Shown in pieces: positions 23,828 through 33,352 of a DNA stretch of 64,000 bases. The notes under the pieces were generated by a model. That model made no database searches. It had not been told where the DNA came from and saw only the letters and a list, made by a program, of their open reading frames with translations. The position numbers and the translations under genes are program-made. Position 1 is the first letter of the stretch, and each line of letters begins with the position of its first letter. Source of the stretch: Collinsella ureilytica (lineage in GTDB: Bacteria > Actinomycetota > Coriobacteriia > Coriobacteriales > Coriobacteriaceae). Where the stretch lies: NCBI RefSeq assembly GCF_019795105.1, contig NZ_JAIMFO010000005.1:124001-188000 (forward strand), in the 5' to 3' direction.

Positions 23828-25087
23828 CTAATCGGCAAGGCGCTCCACAAAATCGAGGGCTGAGGAGATCTTCCCCCGCACCTCTTCCTTTATGCGCTGA
23901 GCATCCTGGTGGGCACGAGCTACAGCAGCCTCGCGCGCCTCGGCCTCAGGATCGGGTACCACCAAATCTGCCCCATCAAAGTCATGAAGACTGAGCGCCT
24001 GGGTCGGACAAACCTCAGTACAGAGTCCGCAGCCTACGCAATATGTTGGCTCCACACTAAACCGGCCAGCCGCAACTAAATCACAGGCATGAACCGGACA
24101 GGCGCTCACGCACTCTCCGCACATGGTGCAGCGAGCAAAATCACAAACCGGGCGCTTCACCTGAACCGACTCTGCACGCTCAGGCACCAGCTGTAAGGCA
24201 CTTAACAGGAGCTGACGGCGCTGAAGCAGAATCCGCCTCCGCTTCTCGGTAGTAACACCACAGGCATTGCTGAGCGTTCGCTCCAAATCAGAAATACGAT
24301 TAGCGTGCGCTTGCAGGCGCTGAGACACACTTGCCACTGCAGCAGCAGCCGGATTCAAACGAGAGACCGCTAAGCCCGTTGTGCGCACAATATCATCCAT
24401 AAACTCTTTGCGCTCAAACTCGCGGCGCTTTTTGCATGTCAAACGCGCCGGATCAACCTCAAGCCCCAGTCCAGTTCCTGCCCACTCCTCAGCCGTTGCA
24501 ATATAGTCTGCCAGCTGATTCTCACCAGTTACAGTCTTGCACGCATTGCAAATATCTAAGGGAAGGTAGACGCTCACATTAGAAAACTCAGTGAGCACAG
24601 AAAACCATACCTCAACAGGAACAGCGCCCACGCAAGCAATCACAACCTCGTTTTCTCGAGGTATGCGACGAAGCGCACGTGTGCAGGTAATATAGGCCGT
24701 CTCGTGAGCAAGCGCTGCGCGCGAGATCTCCTCATACAGCTTTTTAGGCTGAAGCTTTGGCGATACGAAAGCCTCCGTTGGGCACGCCGCAACGCAAAGA
24801 CCGCACTTCCGGCACGCATTGCCTATCTCAATGGATCCGTCTTCAATATCAATGGCATCCACCGGGCACACGTCCATGCAGGCAGTACATGCGCTCGTTT
24901 CATGACGGCACACGAGACAGGGAATCGTGTTTGCCCGTGGCCTCTCCTTATAATCAGCCGGATTCCACGTTGGAGCCTCAGGAGCCTCACCCAATAGCGT
25001 GTCAGTCAAACCGCTTATGGGATCTCGCAAAGAGCCAAGACCCTTACTAATATCAATCAGATCATCAATAAGATCGTGCTGCGCCAT
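23828..25087 (-). CDS. 4Fe-4S cluster protein with two ferredoxin-like domains
   Basis: 419 residues. An N-terminal CLVC-C-ACMDVCP and CRKCGLCVAACP set (residues 55-105) and a C-terminal CTMCGECVSACP and CVGCGLCTEVCP set (about 330-380) are two bacterial ferredoxin modules of two clusters each, joined by a helical middle part with a further CNAC motif. It probably passes electrons between unknown partners in the cytoplasm of an anaerobe. ATG 25087 follows GGAGGGAGG. It stands 46 bp from the HelD-like gene, in the same direction. Confidence 0.75.
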   Translation of the reverse strand: MAQHDLIDDLIDISKGLGSLRDPISGLTDTLLGEAPEAPTWNPADYKERPRANTIPCLVCRHETSACTACMDVCPVDAIDIEDGSIEIGNACRKCGLCVAACPTEAFVSPKLQPKKLYEEISRAALAHETAYITCTRALRRIPRENEVVIACVGAVPVEVWFSVLTEFSNVSVYLPLDICNACKTVTGENQLADYIATAEEWAGTGLGLEVDPARLTCKKRREFERKEFMDDIVRTTGLAVSRLNPAAAAVASVSQRLQAHANRISDLERTLSNACGVTTEKRRRILLQRRQLLLSALQLVPERAESVQVKRPVCDFARCTMCGECVSACPVHACDLVAAGRFSVEPTYCVGCGLCTEVCPTQALSLHDFDGADLVVPDPEAEAREAAVARAHQDAQRIKEEVRGKISSALDFVERLAD

Positions 25088-25133
25088 CAGGCCTCCCTCC
25101 CAGGCTTGAACGACGACTATCTAGTGTAGCGCC

Positions 25134-27392
25134 TTAGTCGGCAACGAGTGGTGAGAGCGCGCCTACCGCCAAGAGCGTAACCTGGTGCATGGCGCGCGAA
25201 ACGCCGGTATAAAGGCGTCTGCGCGCGAGCGGAGTATCGGGATACGAGATACCGTCCGCATCAGGAATAACCACGTGGTCGAACTCCAGACCCTTTGCCA
25301 TCACCAAAGGAACAATCACAATTCCCGAAGCCGGTAGCGCCTCATTGCGCTTTAAGGCGCTCACCATCCCTTTAAGCTGCCGCGCAAGCTGATGGGCGTG
25401 CTTAGAGTCCCTTGCCACAATAGCAGTTAACCCCTCGGTGCCTGCTTCCTCATGCGCAATATCCGCCAGCACCTGCACGAGCGCCTCTTCGGTTGGCAAT
25501 ACCTCTCGCCGAGGTTCAGTTCCTGCGCGGCGCACACTGGCGAGCTTAATATCCTCACCCATCACCACTAAATGGCTAAAGAGCGCCGTCACTTCAGGAG
25601 AAGAACGATAGCTTGTGAGCAGGCGACACTCATCAACCTGACCATGGCTTGTGGTAAAGATTGAACGCACCTCGTCAAAGGTGGCCGTATGTTCACGAAT
25701 TGCCTGGTTTGGATCACCTAATAGCAAAAAGTGGGCTGCTGCATAATACGATGCCAGCACCTTGAGCTGAGCCGGGGAATAATCCTGCACCTCATCAATC
25801 ATCACATAGCGCACATCCGAGCGAGAGCGACCCTGAATAAGCAGGCGCAAATAGAGCAGTTCAGGAGCAGAGAGGTGCGGGCTATCCAGCAGGCGCATAC
25901 CAACCCGATCAAGCCGCAGCCAAGCGAGGCGGTCAATCGCATCCTCAGCCGCGCGTTGGAAGAGCACATCAACATAGGTACGCGTTACGTGGGCAGCTTC
26001 CTCCTCGTCAACAGGGTTTGCCACCGACCCAATGAGGCGAATCTGCTCCTCCACATCAAGACCGAGAAGCCGCTCTTGCCAGCTATGCGTACGAGAAAGC
26101 GCTGAGAGACGGCGCTCAAGCCGATCATGCAGCTCATCGGTGACAAGTGCCGTAAAGCGCGGCCCCACACCAAAGCGGCGATGCTTGGAGATGACGCTTG
26201 CAATCTGTACCGTGGTGAGCAGGGTCTCACCCGCTACGGTGATGGGACGAATATCCCCTTCTTCAATCTTGATCTTCGAGACCAGATTCTCAAGCCGCTC
26301 GAGCGCAGCAAGCGGCGTATCCGCCCCATCGTCGCGATCTCCCGCACCCTGGTCTTCCATAAAATCGCGCCAGGTCAAAAGACGTGGATTTGCCTCACCC
26401 AGCGATGGCAGCACCCCATCGATATAACGCTCGAATACCTTATTGGGACTAAAAAGACAGACCTGGTCAGCCGTGAGCGACTCATGCTCATGGTAGAGCA
26501 GATACGCAATGCGCTGCAGCATCACCGATGTTTTTCCTGAGCCTGCAATGCCCCAAACCAGCATGGCAGGAACATCCTCATGACGAATGACCTGGTTTTG
26601 CTCGCGCTGAATCGTTGCCGTAATCGCTTGAAGCTTCTCGGTATGATGTGAGCGAAGCGCATGGAGCAGGAGCGAGTCTTCGATAGCAACCGTCGTATCA
26701 AAATAGGCATGCAGATGCTCGCGCTCAATATCAAACTGACGCCTGAGCTCAAGCTCAACCGTACGAACCGCACCATTGACGGTATATGATGTCTTGCCAT
26801 TTTCTTGATTGTAATAGGTCTCTGCAATGGGATTTCGCCAGTCAACCACGAGCGGGAGATGGTGCTCATCGGTAATGCCAGCAGCTCCAATATACACATC
26901 GCGAGCCGGACGATCTGGCCGCATCTTTAAGCGAACCTTAGCAAAATACGGCTGGCGAAGCAGGAGCAAAATCCGACGAAGACGATCCACACTAAAGTCG
27001 TGATATTGGTTGTAGGCGTCAATCACCGCGTTTAAGGTCTCGATTGCCGCTAAGGTTTCTAGCGTTTCATCCGCACCACCAAAGTCTGGGCGGATCTCTT
27101 CACTCATGGTTACCAGATCTGCTGCAGCCTGCTTATGGTCATGCTCCAGCTGATGCGTTAGCTCATCGCGATAGTGAAGCAAGAGGGAGTAAAGCTCAGA
27201 GAGATGCTTTTGCTCTTGCGTGAAAACGGGATCATCATGCTTCATGCCGGACTCTGCGAGCTCTCGGGATGCGTGCTGAGATGTAGCGGCAGCGCGCTCG
27301 CTGAAGTCTTGGGATGTGTGCTCAGGCGTAGCGACAGTGGGCTCGCCGAAAGCTTGAGGCATGTGCTCAGGTGTAGCTGTACGTTCGTCCAT
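25134..27392 (-). CDS. UvrD-like superfamily 1 helicase, HelD type
   Basis: 752 residues. The long N-terminal coiled region (ELYSLLLHYRDELTHQLEHD), the split helicase core with Walker A GIAGSGKTSVML, VMIDEVQDYSP (motif II), LLGDPNQAI (motif III) and late GLEFDHVVIPDA match the HelD/helicase IV group, which in Gram-positives frees stalled RNA polymerase. The first 48 residues are three degenerate copies of a 15-residue unit starting ATPEH, absent from typical members. ATG 27392 follows GAGGAGG. Confidence 0.85.
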   Translation of the reverse strand: MDERTATPEHMPQAFGEPTVATPEHTSQDFSERAAATSQHASRELAESGMKHDDPVFTQEQKHLSELYSLLLHYRDELTHQLEHDHKQAAADLVTMSEEIRPDFGGADETLETLAAIETLNAVIDAYNQYHDFSVDRLRRILLLLRQPYFAKVRLKMRPDRPARDVYIGAAGITDEHHLPLVVDWRNPIAETYYNQENGKTSYTVNGAVRTVELELRRQFDIEREHLHAYFDTTVAIEDSLLLHALRSHHTEKLQAITATIQREQNQVIRHEDVPAMLVWGIAGSGKTSVMLQRIAYLLYHEHESLTADQVCLFSPNKVFERYIDGVLPSLGEANPRLLTWRDFMEDQGAGDRDDGADTPLAALERLENLVSKIKIEEGDIRPITVAGETLLTTVQIASVISKHRRFGVGPRFTALVTDELHDRLERRLSALSRTHSWQERLLGLDVEEQIRLIGSVANPVDEEEAAHVTRTYVDVLFQRAAEDAIDRLAWLRLDRVGMRLLDSPHLSAPELLYLRLLIQGRSRSDVRYVMIDEVQDYSPAQLKVLASYYAAAHFLLLGDPNQAIREHTATFDEVRSIFTTSHGQVDECRLLTSYRSSPEVTALFSHLVVMGEDIKLASVRRAGTEPRREVLPTEEALVQVLADIAHEEAGTEGLTAIVARDSKHAHQLARQLKGMVSALKRNEALPASGIVIVPLVMAKGLEFDHVVIPDADGISYPDTPLARRRLYTGVSRAMHQVTLLAVGALSPLVAD

Positions 27393-27740
27393 ACTCCTCC
27401 TCTAACTGATTTATCAGTGTACCCGAGTAAAGGGATGAAGGTACTCAGCGCACTCCGTGAACGGCGGCAACACAGGGCATGGCAGGCACGTCTGGCCACT
27501 CGGACATGTCCTCTGTTGTAGCGGTGCCTTTCGTGATGAGCGTGATGGGCAGCCCAACCGCTCAATCATGCCCACGCAGACGTAGCGCTACCTTCCGTGA
27601 GGTGCGATGAGCACACGCTGCCGCCTTGGCCATCCCCTCTGCCCCATAGCGGCTCCTTGCTCAAGGAACACAGCAGGCACGCCGAGCCGCTCAGCCATGC
27701 CCTGATACGCCGGCTCGGTCGGAGGCAAGCAAGCAGAGAC
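27393..27740. other. Intergenic stretch before the rplA terminator
   Basis: No convincing gene. It contains loose repeats of CAGGCACG-, GCCGAGCCGCTCA- and CATGCCC-type words at 27480-27720, similar in style to other repeat-rich gaps of this window. Confidence 0.4.
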
Positions 27741-27771
27741 GAAAACCGACCCCGCAGATGCGAGGTCGGTT
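27741..27771 (-). terminator. Terminator of the rplK-rplA transcript
   Basis: On the minus strand AACCGACC pairs with GGTCGGTT, with a GC-rich extended stem, followed by TTC. It lies 134 bp beyond the rplA stop. Confidence 0.65.
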
Positions 27772-27904
27772 ATCACACGCAATCAAACGATGAGCTTATG
27801 CGCCCACGCCTAAAGCTTCTAGCTCACTACCATGTACCAACCAGCACAAGAACTATCAAGCATCCTGAAGACGCAGGCTTCAGCGAGACAGTGCTCGCCA
27901 AACA

Positions 27905-28615
27905 CTACTCAGCCAAAAAGTCGCGCTGAACGCTCGGATCAATCTTTACGCCAGGACCCATGGTGGAAGACATAGAAATGCTCTTCACATACCGACCCTT
28001 AGCAGAAGCAGGCTTCACGCGCAGGATCTCGGTATAGAGCGCCGCATAGTTCTCAACGATCTGCTCATCGGAGAACGAAACACGACCCATGGGAACATGG
28101 CAGATGCCATAACGGTCTGCACGATACTCAACACGACCAGCCTTGAGCTCGCCAACCATCTTGGCAACATCCATGGTCACCGTACCAAGCTTGGGGTTAG
28201 GCATAAGGCCACGAGGGCCCAAGATCTTACCAATGCGGCCAACCTTGGCCATCATGTTCGGGGTAGCAATGGCAGCGTCAAAATTGATATCGCCTGCCTG
28301 AATGGCGGCAACCAGCTCGTCTGAACCAATGACGTCTGCACCGGCCTCTTCAGCCTCGCGAGCCTTCTCGCCCTCAGCAAAGACAGCTACGCGAACAGTC
28401 TTGCCGGTACCGTGAGGCAGAGAAATGGAGCCACGGATGTTCTGGTCGGCTTTGCGGGTATCAATTCCCAAGCGGAAGTGAACCTCAACCGTCTCATCAA
28501 ACTTGGCGCGCGCAGCACCCTTCATGAGCTTCACGGCCTCGCGCGGGCTATACACAGCCGTGCGGTCGATCGTCTCTGCAGCTGAACGATAGTTCTTACC
28601 ACGCTTCTTAGTCAT
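27905..28615 (-). CDS. rplA: 50S ribosomal protein L1
   Basis: 236 residues, normal length. It binds 23S rRNA at the L1 stalk and in many bacteria represses its own operon. Recognised from [31 protein letters not shown] and the signature [15 protein letters not shown]. Start ATG 28615 (AGGAGG upstream). It follows rplK in the usual order. Confidence 0.97.
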   Translation of the reverse strand: MTKKRGKNYRSAAETIDRTAVYSPREAVKLMKGAARAKFDETVEVHFRLGIDTRKADQNIRGSISLPHGTGKTVRVAVFAEGEKAREAEEAGADVIGSDELVAAIQAGDINFDAAIATPNMMAKVGRIGKILGPRGLMPNPKLGTVTMDVAKMVGELKAGRVEYRADRYGICHVPMGRVSFSDEQIVENYAALYTEILRVKPASAKGRYVKSISMSSTMGPGVKIDPSVQRDFLAE

Positions 28616-28706
28616 ACATACCTCCTGTGGTGCTAACGGGCGAAGCCCTTCCACATCAAGCGCAGCTATCCATGTAAGCCGCGCGGATTACCAACTTGCC
28701 TGAGAG

Positions 28707-29135
28707 TTACTCAGCGAGGGTGACACCCATGGAACGAGCGGTACCGGCCACGATCTTTTTAGCGGCATCGATATCGTTGGCGTTCAGATCGGGCATCTTA
28801 ATCTCAGCGATCCGGGTCAGCTGCTCATCGGTGAGCTGGCCAACCTTGTCTTTGTTCGGGGTAGAAGAACCGCCCTTGAGCTTAAGCTCCTTCTTAATGA
28901 GGTGAGCTGCCGGCGGAGTCTTCGTAATAAAGGTAAAGGAACGATCCTCATACACCGTAATCTCAACGGGGATGACGTCGCCCATCTTGTCCTGCGTAGC
29001 AGCATTGAATGCCTGGCAGAACTGCATAATGTTAACCTGGGCAGCACCAAGAGCCGGACCTACGGGAGGAGCCGGGTTAGCCTGGCCAGCCTGAATCTGA
29101 AGCTTAATGACGGTGGCGATCTTCTTCTCTGCCAT
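28707..29135 (-). CDS. rplK: 50S ribosomal protein L11
   Basis: 142 residues, normal length. [17 protein letters not shown] is the N-terminal signature and the C-terminal RNA-binding domain ends [15 protein letters not shown]. It forms the GTPase-associated centre with 23S rRNA. It stands between nusG and rplA as in most bacteria. Confidence 0.97.
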   Translation of the reverse strand: MAEKKIATVIKLQIQAGQANPAPPVGPALGAAQVNIMQFCQAFNAATQDKMGDVIPVEITVYEDRSFTFITKTPPAAHLIKKELKLKGGSSTPNKDKVGQLTDEQLTRIAEIKMPDLNANDIDAAKKIVAGTARSMGVTLAE

Positions 29136-29261
29136 GTCGAACCTTCCTGTGTGAACGCGTACGCGTAAAAGCTTGCTATATCGTTTACGCCCGAACTCTA
29201 AGAAGCGCGCCGATTCGGTGAGCAGCCGATGGCGCTAGAGATAAGGCGGTGACGGTCAAAT

Positions 29262-29798
29262 CTAGACGATGACCTCAATCTGCTCAAAGGTGAGCTCAAC
29301 CGGAGTCTCTCGCCCAAAAATAAGCAGGGAAACCTTAACTTTACCGGCCTCAGCATTGATCTCAGATACCTGACCATCAAAGCCAGCCAAAGGACCTGAG
29401 GTAACGCGAACCGATGTGCCAACCTGAACATTAACGGCAGTCCGCTTAGGAGCATCGCCCTTATCGGACTTCCGCATCATCTTGTTATATTCCTCGCGGG
29501 AAAGCGGGGAAGGCTTACCGTTTGCACCTAAAAAGCCGGTAACGCCTGGAGTATTGCGAACGCAGGTCCAGGAATCATCATCCATCTCCATGCGCACGAG
29601 CACATAGCTTGGGAAGATCTTTGCATCCTTAACCTCGCGCTTGCCGCCTTCTTTAATCTCGGTCACGCGCTCGGTTGGGATCTGGATGTCAAAGATATGA
29701 TCCTGCATGCCCATGGTCTCGATCCGGTGCTCCAGATCGGCCTTGACCTTATTCTCGTATCCCGAGTAGGTCTGAACGATATACCAACGCTTGGCCAT
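29262..29798 (-). CDS. nusG: Transcription termination/antitermination protein NusG
   Basis: 178 residues from the ATG at 29798 (KRWYIVQTYSGYENKVK). The NGN domain with VLVRMEMDDDSWTCVRNT is followed by a KOW domain (VRVTSGPLAGFDGQVSEI). It binds RNA polymerase and links it to the ribosome or Rho. It starts 3 bases after the secE stop. Confidence 0.96.
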   Translation of the reverse strand: MAKRWYIVQTYSGYENKVKADLEHRIETMGMQDHIFDIQIPTERVTEIKEGGKREVKDAKIFPSYVLVRMEMDDDSWTCVRNTPGVTGFLGANGKPSPLSREEYNKMMRKSDKGDAPKRTAVNVQVGTSVRVTSGPLAGFDGQVSEINAEAGKVKVSLLIFGRETPVELTFEQIEVIV

Positions 29799-29800
29799 TC

Positions 29801-30154
29801 CTATCCCCTCAACCCTGAGAACAGCACCAAGCCCTGGGTGATCGCAACATCGAGCAAGGCAATGACGATACCCACCACGATGAGCGAGGCGCACACAGCG
29901 ACGGAGTAGTTCAGCAATTCTTTTTTAGTTGGCCAAACCACGCGACGCATCTCGGTACGCACATTGGCGAAATACCCCGTCATACGAGAGAGAAAACCGG
30001 GCTTACCGGAGCTCTTCTTAGCGCTCTTCTGCGGCTTGGAGCGGCGTGCAGCCGATTGCTTGGGGGCAGCCTTTGCAGCCTTTACAGACGTGGCAGCCCC
30101 AGCATTGGCCGTAGCCTCCTTCTGAGCCTTCTTGGTCTTCTTCTTGTTCGCCAT
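29801..30154 (-). CDS. secE: Preprotein translocase subunit SecE
   Basis: 117 residues. The conserved single-span SecE domain is at the C-terminus (GYFANVRTEMRRVVWPTKKE, then a hydrophobic helix SLIVVGIVIALLDVAI). The N-terminal 55 residues are a Lys/Ala-rich extension, as is common in actinobacteria. It clamps the SecYEG channel. ATG 30154 follows GGAGGT. Confidence 0.94.
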   Translation of the reverse strand: MANKKKTKKAQKEATANAGAATSVKAAKAAPKQSAARRSKPQKSAKKSSGKPGFLSRMTGYFANVRTEMRRVVWPTKKELLNYSVAVCASLIVVGIVIALLDVAITQGLVLFSGLRG

Positions 30155-30228
30155 CGCACATACCTCCGGCGTTTGACGCCTTTACCTGAGAAACCGTAAG
30201 CCTCCGGAGAGGCTTACGGATGAATCGC

Positions 30229-30304
30229 TGGCACGCCAGGAAGGACTCGAACCCTCAACACTCGGTTTTGGAGACCGATGCTCTACCAATTGAACTACTG
30301 GCGT
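30229..30304 (-). tRNA. tRNA-Trp (CCA anticodon)
   Basis: Cloverleaf of 76 bases: acceptor ACGCCAG/CTGGCGT, loop CTCCAAA with anticodon CCA, TTCGAGT T-loop, and an encoded 3' CCA. It lies between rpmG and secE, as in many actinobacteria. Confidence 0.95.
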
Positions 30305-30319
30305 GTGAGTGAAGGGAGA

Positions 30320-30469
30320 TTAGCGCGTCTCCTTGTGAGCCGTATGCTTACGGCACCACGGGCAGTACTTCTTGATCTCCATGCGATCGGGCATGGTGGC
30401 CTTGTTTTTGGTCGTCGTATAGTTACGACGCTTGCACTCGGTGCATGCAAGGGTAACCAGAGTACGCAT
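30320..30469 (-). CDS. rpmG: 50S ribosomal protein L33
   Basis: 49 residues, [20 protein letters not shown] then [16 protein letters not shown]. Two CxxC pairs give the zinc-binding form. ATG 30469 follows GGAGGTTAA. It is the first gene of the rpmG-tRNA-Trp-secE-nusG unit. Confidence 0.96.
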   Translation of the reverse strand: MRTLVTLACTECKRRNYTTTKNKATMPDRMEIKKYCPWCRKHTAHKETR

Positions 30470-30524
30470 TTAACCTCCTGTGGACAAACTACATGCGCCC
30501 TCATTGCTGACAGCGCAGTTGAGA

Positions 30525-30554
30525 ACTTTATCAGGAACTAAAAGGGATTGTCAA
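30525..30554 (-). promoter_or_regulatory. Promoter of the rpmG-secE-nusG unit
   Basis: TTGACA (30549-30554) and TAAAGT (30525-30530) on the minus strand, 18-base spacer, about 55 bases before the rpmG start. Confidence 0.65.
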
Positions 30555-30843
30555 CGAAAGCGAGCGATGAGCTTCGCATCCGACAAAACAACCACGTCAT
30601 ATGTTTCGAATGAGCGGTGTCTGCGATGGAAAAGTTCGTTTTGCGACGACTTTGAGTGCGGTCGAGCTTCTTGAACAAGCACCTGGGAATGTTTTGGGCT
30701 CAATGCCAAAAGCTTGCCCAAGGGCTTGTCCAAAGAACCTGACCCAAAACTTGACCGGCACGAACGGGCACGAACGAACGCAAGCGAGCATGACCGAGCC
30801 AGGCGCACGCATTCGAAGCCGAACACAGCTCTTTATCGAAACA

Positions 30844-30878
30844 AAAAGAAGGCCAGCACCAAGCGCGGTGCCGGCCTT
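30844..30878 (-). terminator. tuf terminator
   Basis: AAGGCCGGCACC pairs with GGTGCTGGCCTT on the minus strand, followed by CTTTTTG, 25 bases after the tuf stop. The gap 30555-30843 holds only short repeats (GGCACGAACG, CTTGCCCAAGG). Confidence 0.85.
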
Positions 30879-30902
30879 CATAACTACCGGGTTAGCGGAA
30901 GC

Positions 30903-32093
30903 TTAGCCGTTGATCTTGGAAACGATGCCGGAGCCAACGGTGTGGCCGCCCTCGCGGATAGCGAAGCGCAGACCCTCCTCCATGGCGATCGGGTGGATCA
31001 GCTCAGCAGAGATGGTTACGTGGTCACCAGGCATGGCCATGTCAGTGCCCTCAGGCAGAGCAATGGAGCCGGTTACGTCCGTGGTACGGAAGTAGAACTG
31101 CGGACGATAGTTCGAGAAGAACGGGGTGTGACGGCCACCCTCCTCCTTGGTGAGAACGTAGATCTCAGCGGAGAACTTGGTGTGCGGGGTAACCGAACCG
31201 GGCTTGCAGAGAACCTGGCCACGCTCGATGTCCTCGCGCTTAACACCACGAAGCAGGATACCGACGTTATCGCCAGCCTCGCAGAAGTCCATGGACTTAC
31301 GGAACATCTCGATGCCGGTGGCAACGGAGCTCGAGGTTGGCTTGATACCAACGATCTCAACCGGGTCATTGATGCGAAGCTCGCCACGCTCAACACGGCC
31401 GGTAGCAACGGTACCACGACCAGAAATGGTCATGACGTCCTCAACAGCCATGAGGAAGGGCTTCTCGTTGTCACGATCCGGCGTGGGGATGTACTCGTCA
31501 ACAGCACTCATGAGCTCGCGGATGGAATTCATCCACTTCTCGTCGCCATTGAGGGCACCAAGAGCAGAGCCACGGATGACCGGGATGTCGTCTCCGGGGA
31601 ACTCGTACTCGGAGAGGAGCTCACGGGTCTCCATCTCAACGAGGTCGATAAGCTCCTCGTCGTCGACCATGTCGCACTTGTTCAGGAAGACAACGATGTA
31701 GGGAACGCCAACCTGGCGAGCGAGCAGGATGTGCTCACGAGTCTGAGCCATCGGGCCGTCGGTGGCAGCGATAACCAGAATTGCGCCGTCCATCTGGGCA
31801 GCACCGGAAATCATGTTCTTGACGTAGTCGGCGTGGCCGGGGCAGTCAACATGTGCGTAGTGACGATTGACCGTCTCATACTCAACGTGGGAGACGGAGA
31901 TGGTAATACCACGCTCGCGCTCCTCCGGAGCCTTGTCGATGTTCTCGAATGCAGTGAAGTCGGCCTTGCAGCCCTCAGTCACCGAGAGAACCTTGGTGAT
32001 AGCGGCCGTCAGGGTCGTCTTTCCGTGGTCGACGTGGCCGATGGTACCGATGTTTACATGCGGCTTGGTACGCTCGAACTTTTCCTTGGCCAT
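30903..32093 (-). CDS. tuf: Elongation factor Tu
   Basis: 396 residues, normal length. G1 GHVDHGKT, G3 [12 protein letters not shown] and G4 NKCDMVDD are intact. It delivers aminoacyl-tRNA to the ribosome. It does not sit in the usual str operon with fusA in this window; instead it lies between tRNA genes and rpmG, sharing a transcript with tRNA-Tyr, Thr and Met. ATG 32093 follows GGAGGAG. Confidence 0.98.
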   Translation of the reverse strand: MAKEKFERTKPHVNIGTIGHVDHGKTTLTAAITKVLSVTEGCKADFTAFENIDKAPEERERGITISVSHVEYETVNRHYAHVDCPGHADYVKNMISGAAQMDGAILVIAATDGPMAQTREHILLARQVGVPYIVVFLNKCDMVDDEELIDLVEMETRELLSEYEFPGDDIPVIRGSALGALNGDEKWMNSIRELMSAVDEYIPTPDRDNEKPFLMAVEDVMTISGRGTVATGRVERGELRINDPVEIVGIKPTSSSVATGIEMFRKSMDFCEAGDNVGILLRGVKREDIERGQVLCKPGSVTPHTKFSAEIYVLTKEEGGRHTPFFSNYRPQFYFRTTDVTGSIALPEGTDMAMPGDHVTISAELIHPIAMEEGLRFAIREGGHTVGSGIVSKING

Positions 32094-32188
32094 GAAAGCC
32101 TCCTCCTTATGGTCGTCCCCGGATGGGACCTTCCCGTCTAACCGTAAGTGGCCCGGGCGGTATACCGATCGAGCCACTCGAGTTACCT

Positions 32189-32265
32189 TGGTAGCGGTGA
32201 CTGGATTCGAACCAGTGACGCCACGGGTATGAACCGTGTGCTCTAACCAACTGAGCTACACCGCC
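32189..32265 (-). tRNA. tRNA-Met (CAT anticodon)
   Basis: 77 bases with acceptor GGCGGTG/CACCGCT, loop TTCATAC with anticodon CAT, TTCGAATC T-arm and encoded CCA. The paired first bases make it look like an elongator tRNA. Confidence 0.92.
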
Positions 32266-32269
32266 AGCG

Positions 32270-32345
32270 TGGAGCCTGCGACCGGACTTGAACCGGTGAC
32301 CTCTTCGTTACCAACGAAGTGCTCTACCGACTGAGCTACACAGGC
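32270..32345 (-). tRNA. tRNA-Thr (GGT anticodon)
   Basis: 76 bases, acceptor GCCTGTG/CGCAGGC, loop with anticodon GGT between TTCGT and ACGAA, encoded CCA. Only 4 bases separate it from tRNA-Met. Confidence 0.93.
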
Positions 32346-32353
32346 ACTTATAC

Positions 32354-32438
32354 GGGTGGGAGCGCAAGGATTCGAACCTTGGTAGGCAGAGCCAACGGGT
32401 TTACAGCCCGTCCCCATTAACCACTCGGGCACACTCCC
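32354..32438 (-). tRNA. tRNA-Tyr (GTA anticodon)
   Basis: A class II tRNA with a long variable arm, acceptor GGGAGTG/CGCTCCC, loop CTGTAAA with anticodon GTA. The 3' end reads CCC instead of CCA, so the tail is presumably completed after processing. It is the first gene of the tRNA-tuf unit. Confidence 0.92.
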
Positions 32439-32500
32439 ATGTCGTACAAGACCCGCTCGCGCGCCGACTCAGATGAACCCACGCGTCCGCAAGCAGAAGA

Positions 32501-32530
32501 ATAGTACGCCGCAAGAATAGTGCCTGTCAA
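32501..32530 (-). promoter_or_regulatory. Promoter of the tRNA-Tyr/Thr/Met-tuf unit
   Basis: TTGACA (32525-32530), 18 bases, TACTAT (32501-32506) on the minus strand, about 60 bases before tRNA-Tyr. A hairpin ACGCC/GGCGT lies just upstream. Confidence 0.65.
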
Positions 32531-32950
32531 CAAAAAAGCTCCAACACACGCCTTCGGGCGTATCCTATTGCGCGGAACCTCCATAACCTGCAAGGTGCGA
32601 CATGTCGTTCTGGCTGCTCAAACATACAAGGTTGTAGGGGGTTAATATTAGTACACTTATCGTTCTTCAGGTATAGATTTGACGCCAAGTGCGGGCAAAA
32701 ATGGTCGCAACGACACCAAAATGCACGCGCTCCCACTCACAACAAAGGCAAATGCAACAAGATGATCTGAAGCTGCGAGGCACTCAACGAAACCGCGAGG
32801 CCTTCAGGCATTCAACCAAGACAGATGATCAAAAACCGGGCATCGGAGATTTGAGCGAGCTGCAAACAAGGCATTCAACAAAGATAGATGATGCAAAACA
32901 GGAAGGCATGTAACAAAGGCATCGGATGCGAAACAGAGTGGCATCAAAAC
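32531..32950. other. Repeat-rich intergenic DNA
   Basis: No gene seen. GGCATTCAAC(C/A)AAGA-AGATGAT occurs twice (about 32810 and 32872), with further partial copies at 32905-32940. Confidence 0.45.
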
Positions 32951-32983
32951 AAAAAACTCGGAGGCCGCACATAAGCCTCCGAG
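32951..32983 (-). terminator. Terminator after tRNA-Thr (TGT)
   Basis: CTCGGAGGC and GCCTCCGAG form a perfect stem followed by six T on the minus strand. Confidence 0.85.
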
Positions 32984-32994
32984 CTGCAATGCTA

Positions 32995-33069
32995 TGGAGC
33001 CAGCGACAGGAATCGAACCCGCAACCCACTGATTACAAATCAGTTGCTCTACCGTTGAGCCACGCTGGC
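32995..33069 (-). tRNA. tRNA-Thr (TGT anticodon)
   Basis: 75 bases, acceptor GCCAGCG/CGCTGGC, loop TTTGTAA with anticodon TGT, encoded CCA. Own terminator directly downstream. Confidence 0.94.
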
Positions 33070-33352
33070 ACGCCGATGAGGATACTTGAACACGCAATCC
33101 TGCGCAAGAGTGTGCCAGGCGAGCGCACGGTCAAGATCCCCTACGCCATATCCACTGCGGAGCTACGATCATGGTCAAGCTTGTAATTACCTCATGAAGA
33201 CAGTGTCTCGGGTGTATCCCCTTGCGAAGCCACGCACATGTCCGAGCTATCTGAGCGCTCAGCACGTCCCTGATGAAGGGGTACCCCGCGCGCGAAGCTA
33301 GGCCCATGATCAAGCTGGCAGTCGGGGTAGCCTTGCTGCCCTTTGGCATATC

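Noticed and set aside
30714-32141. 475-codon open frame opposite tuf
   Set aside because: It is the exact antisense of EF-Tu; codon bias of tuf keeps that frame open and the product resembles no family.
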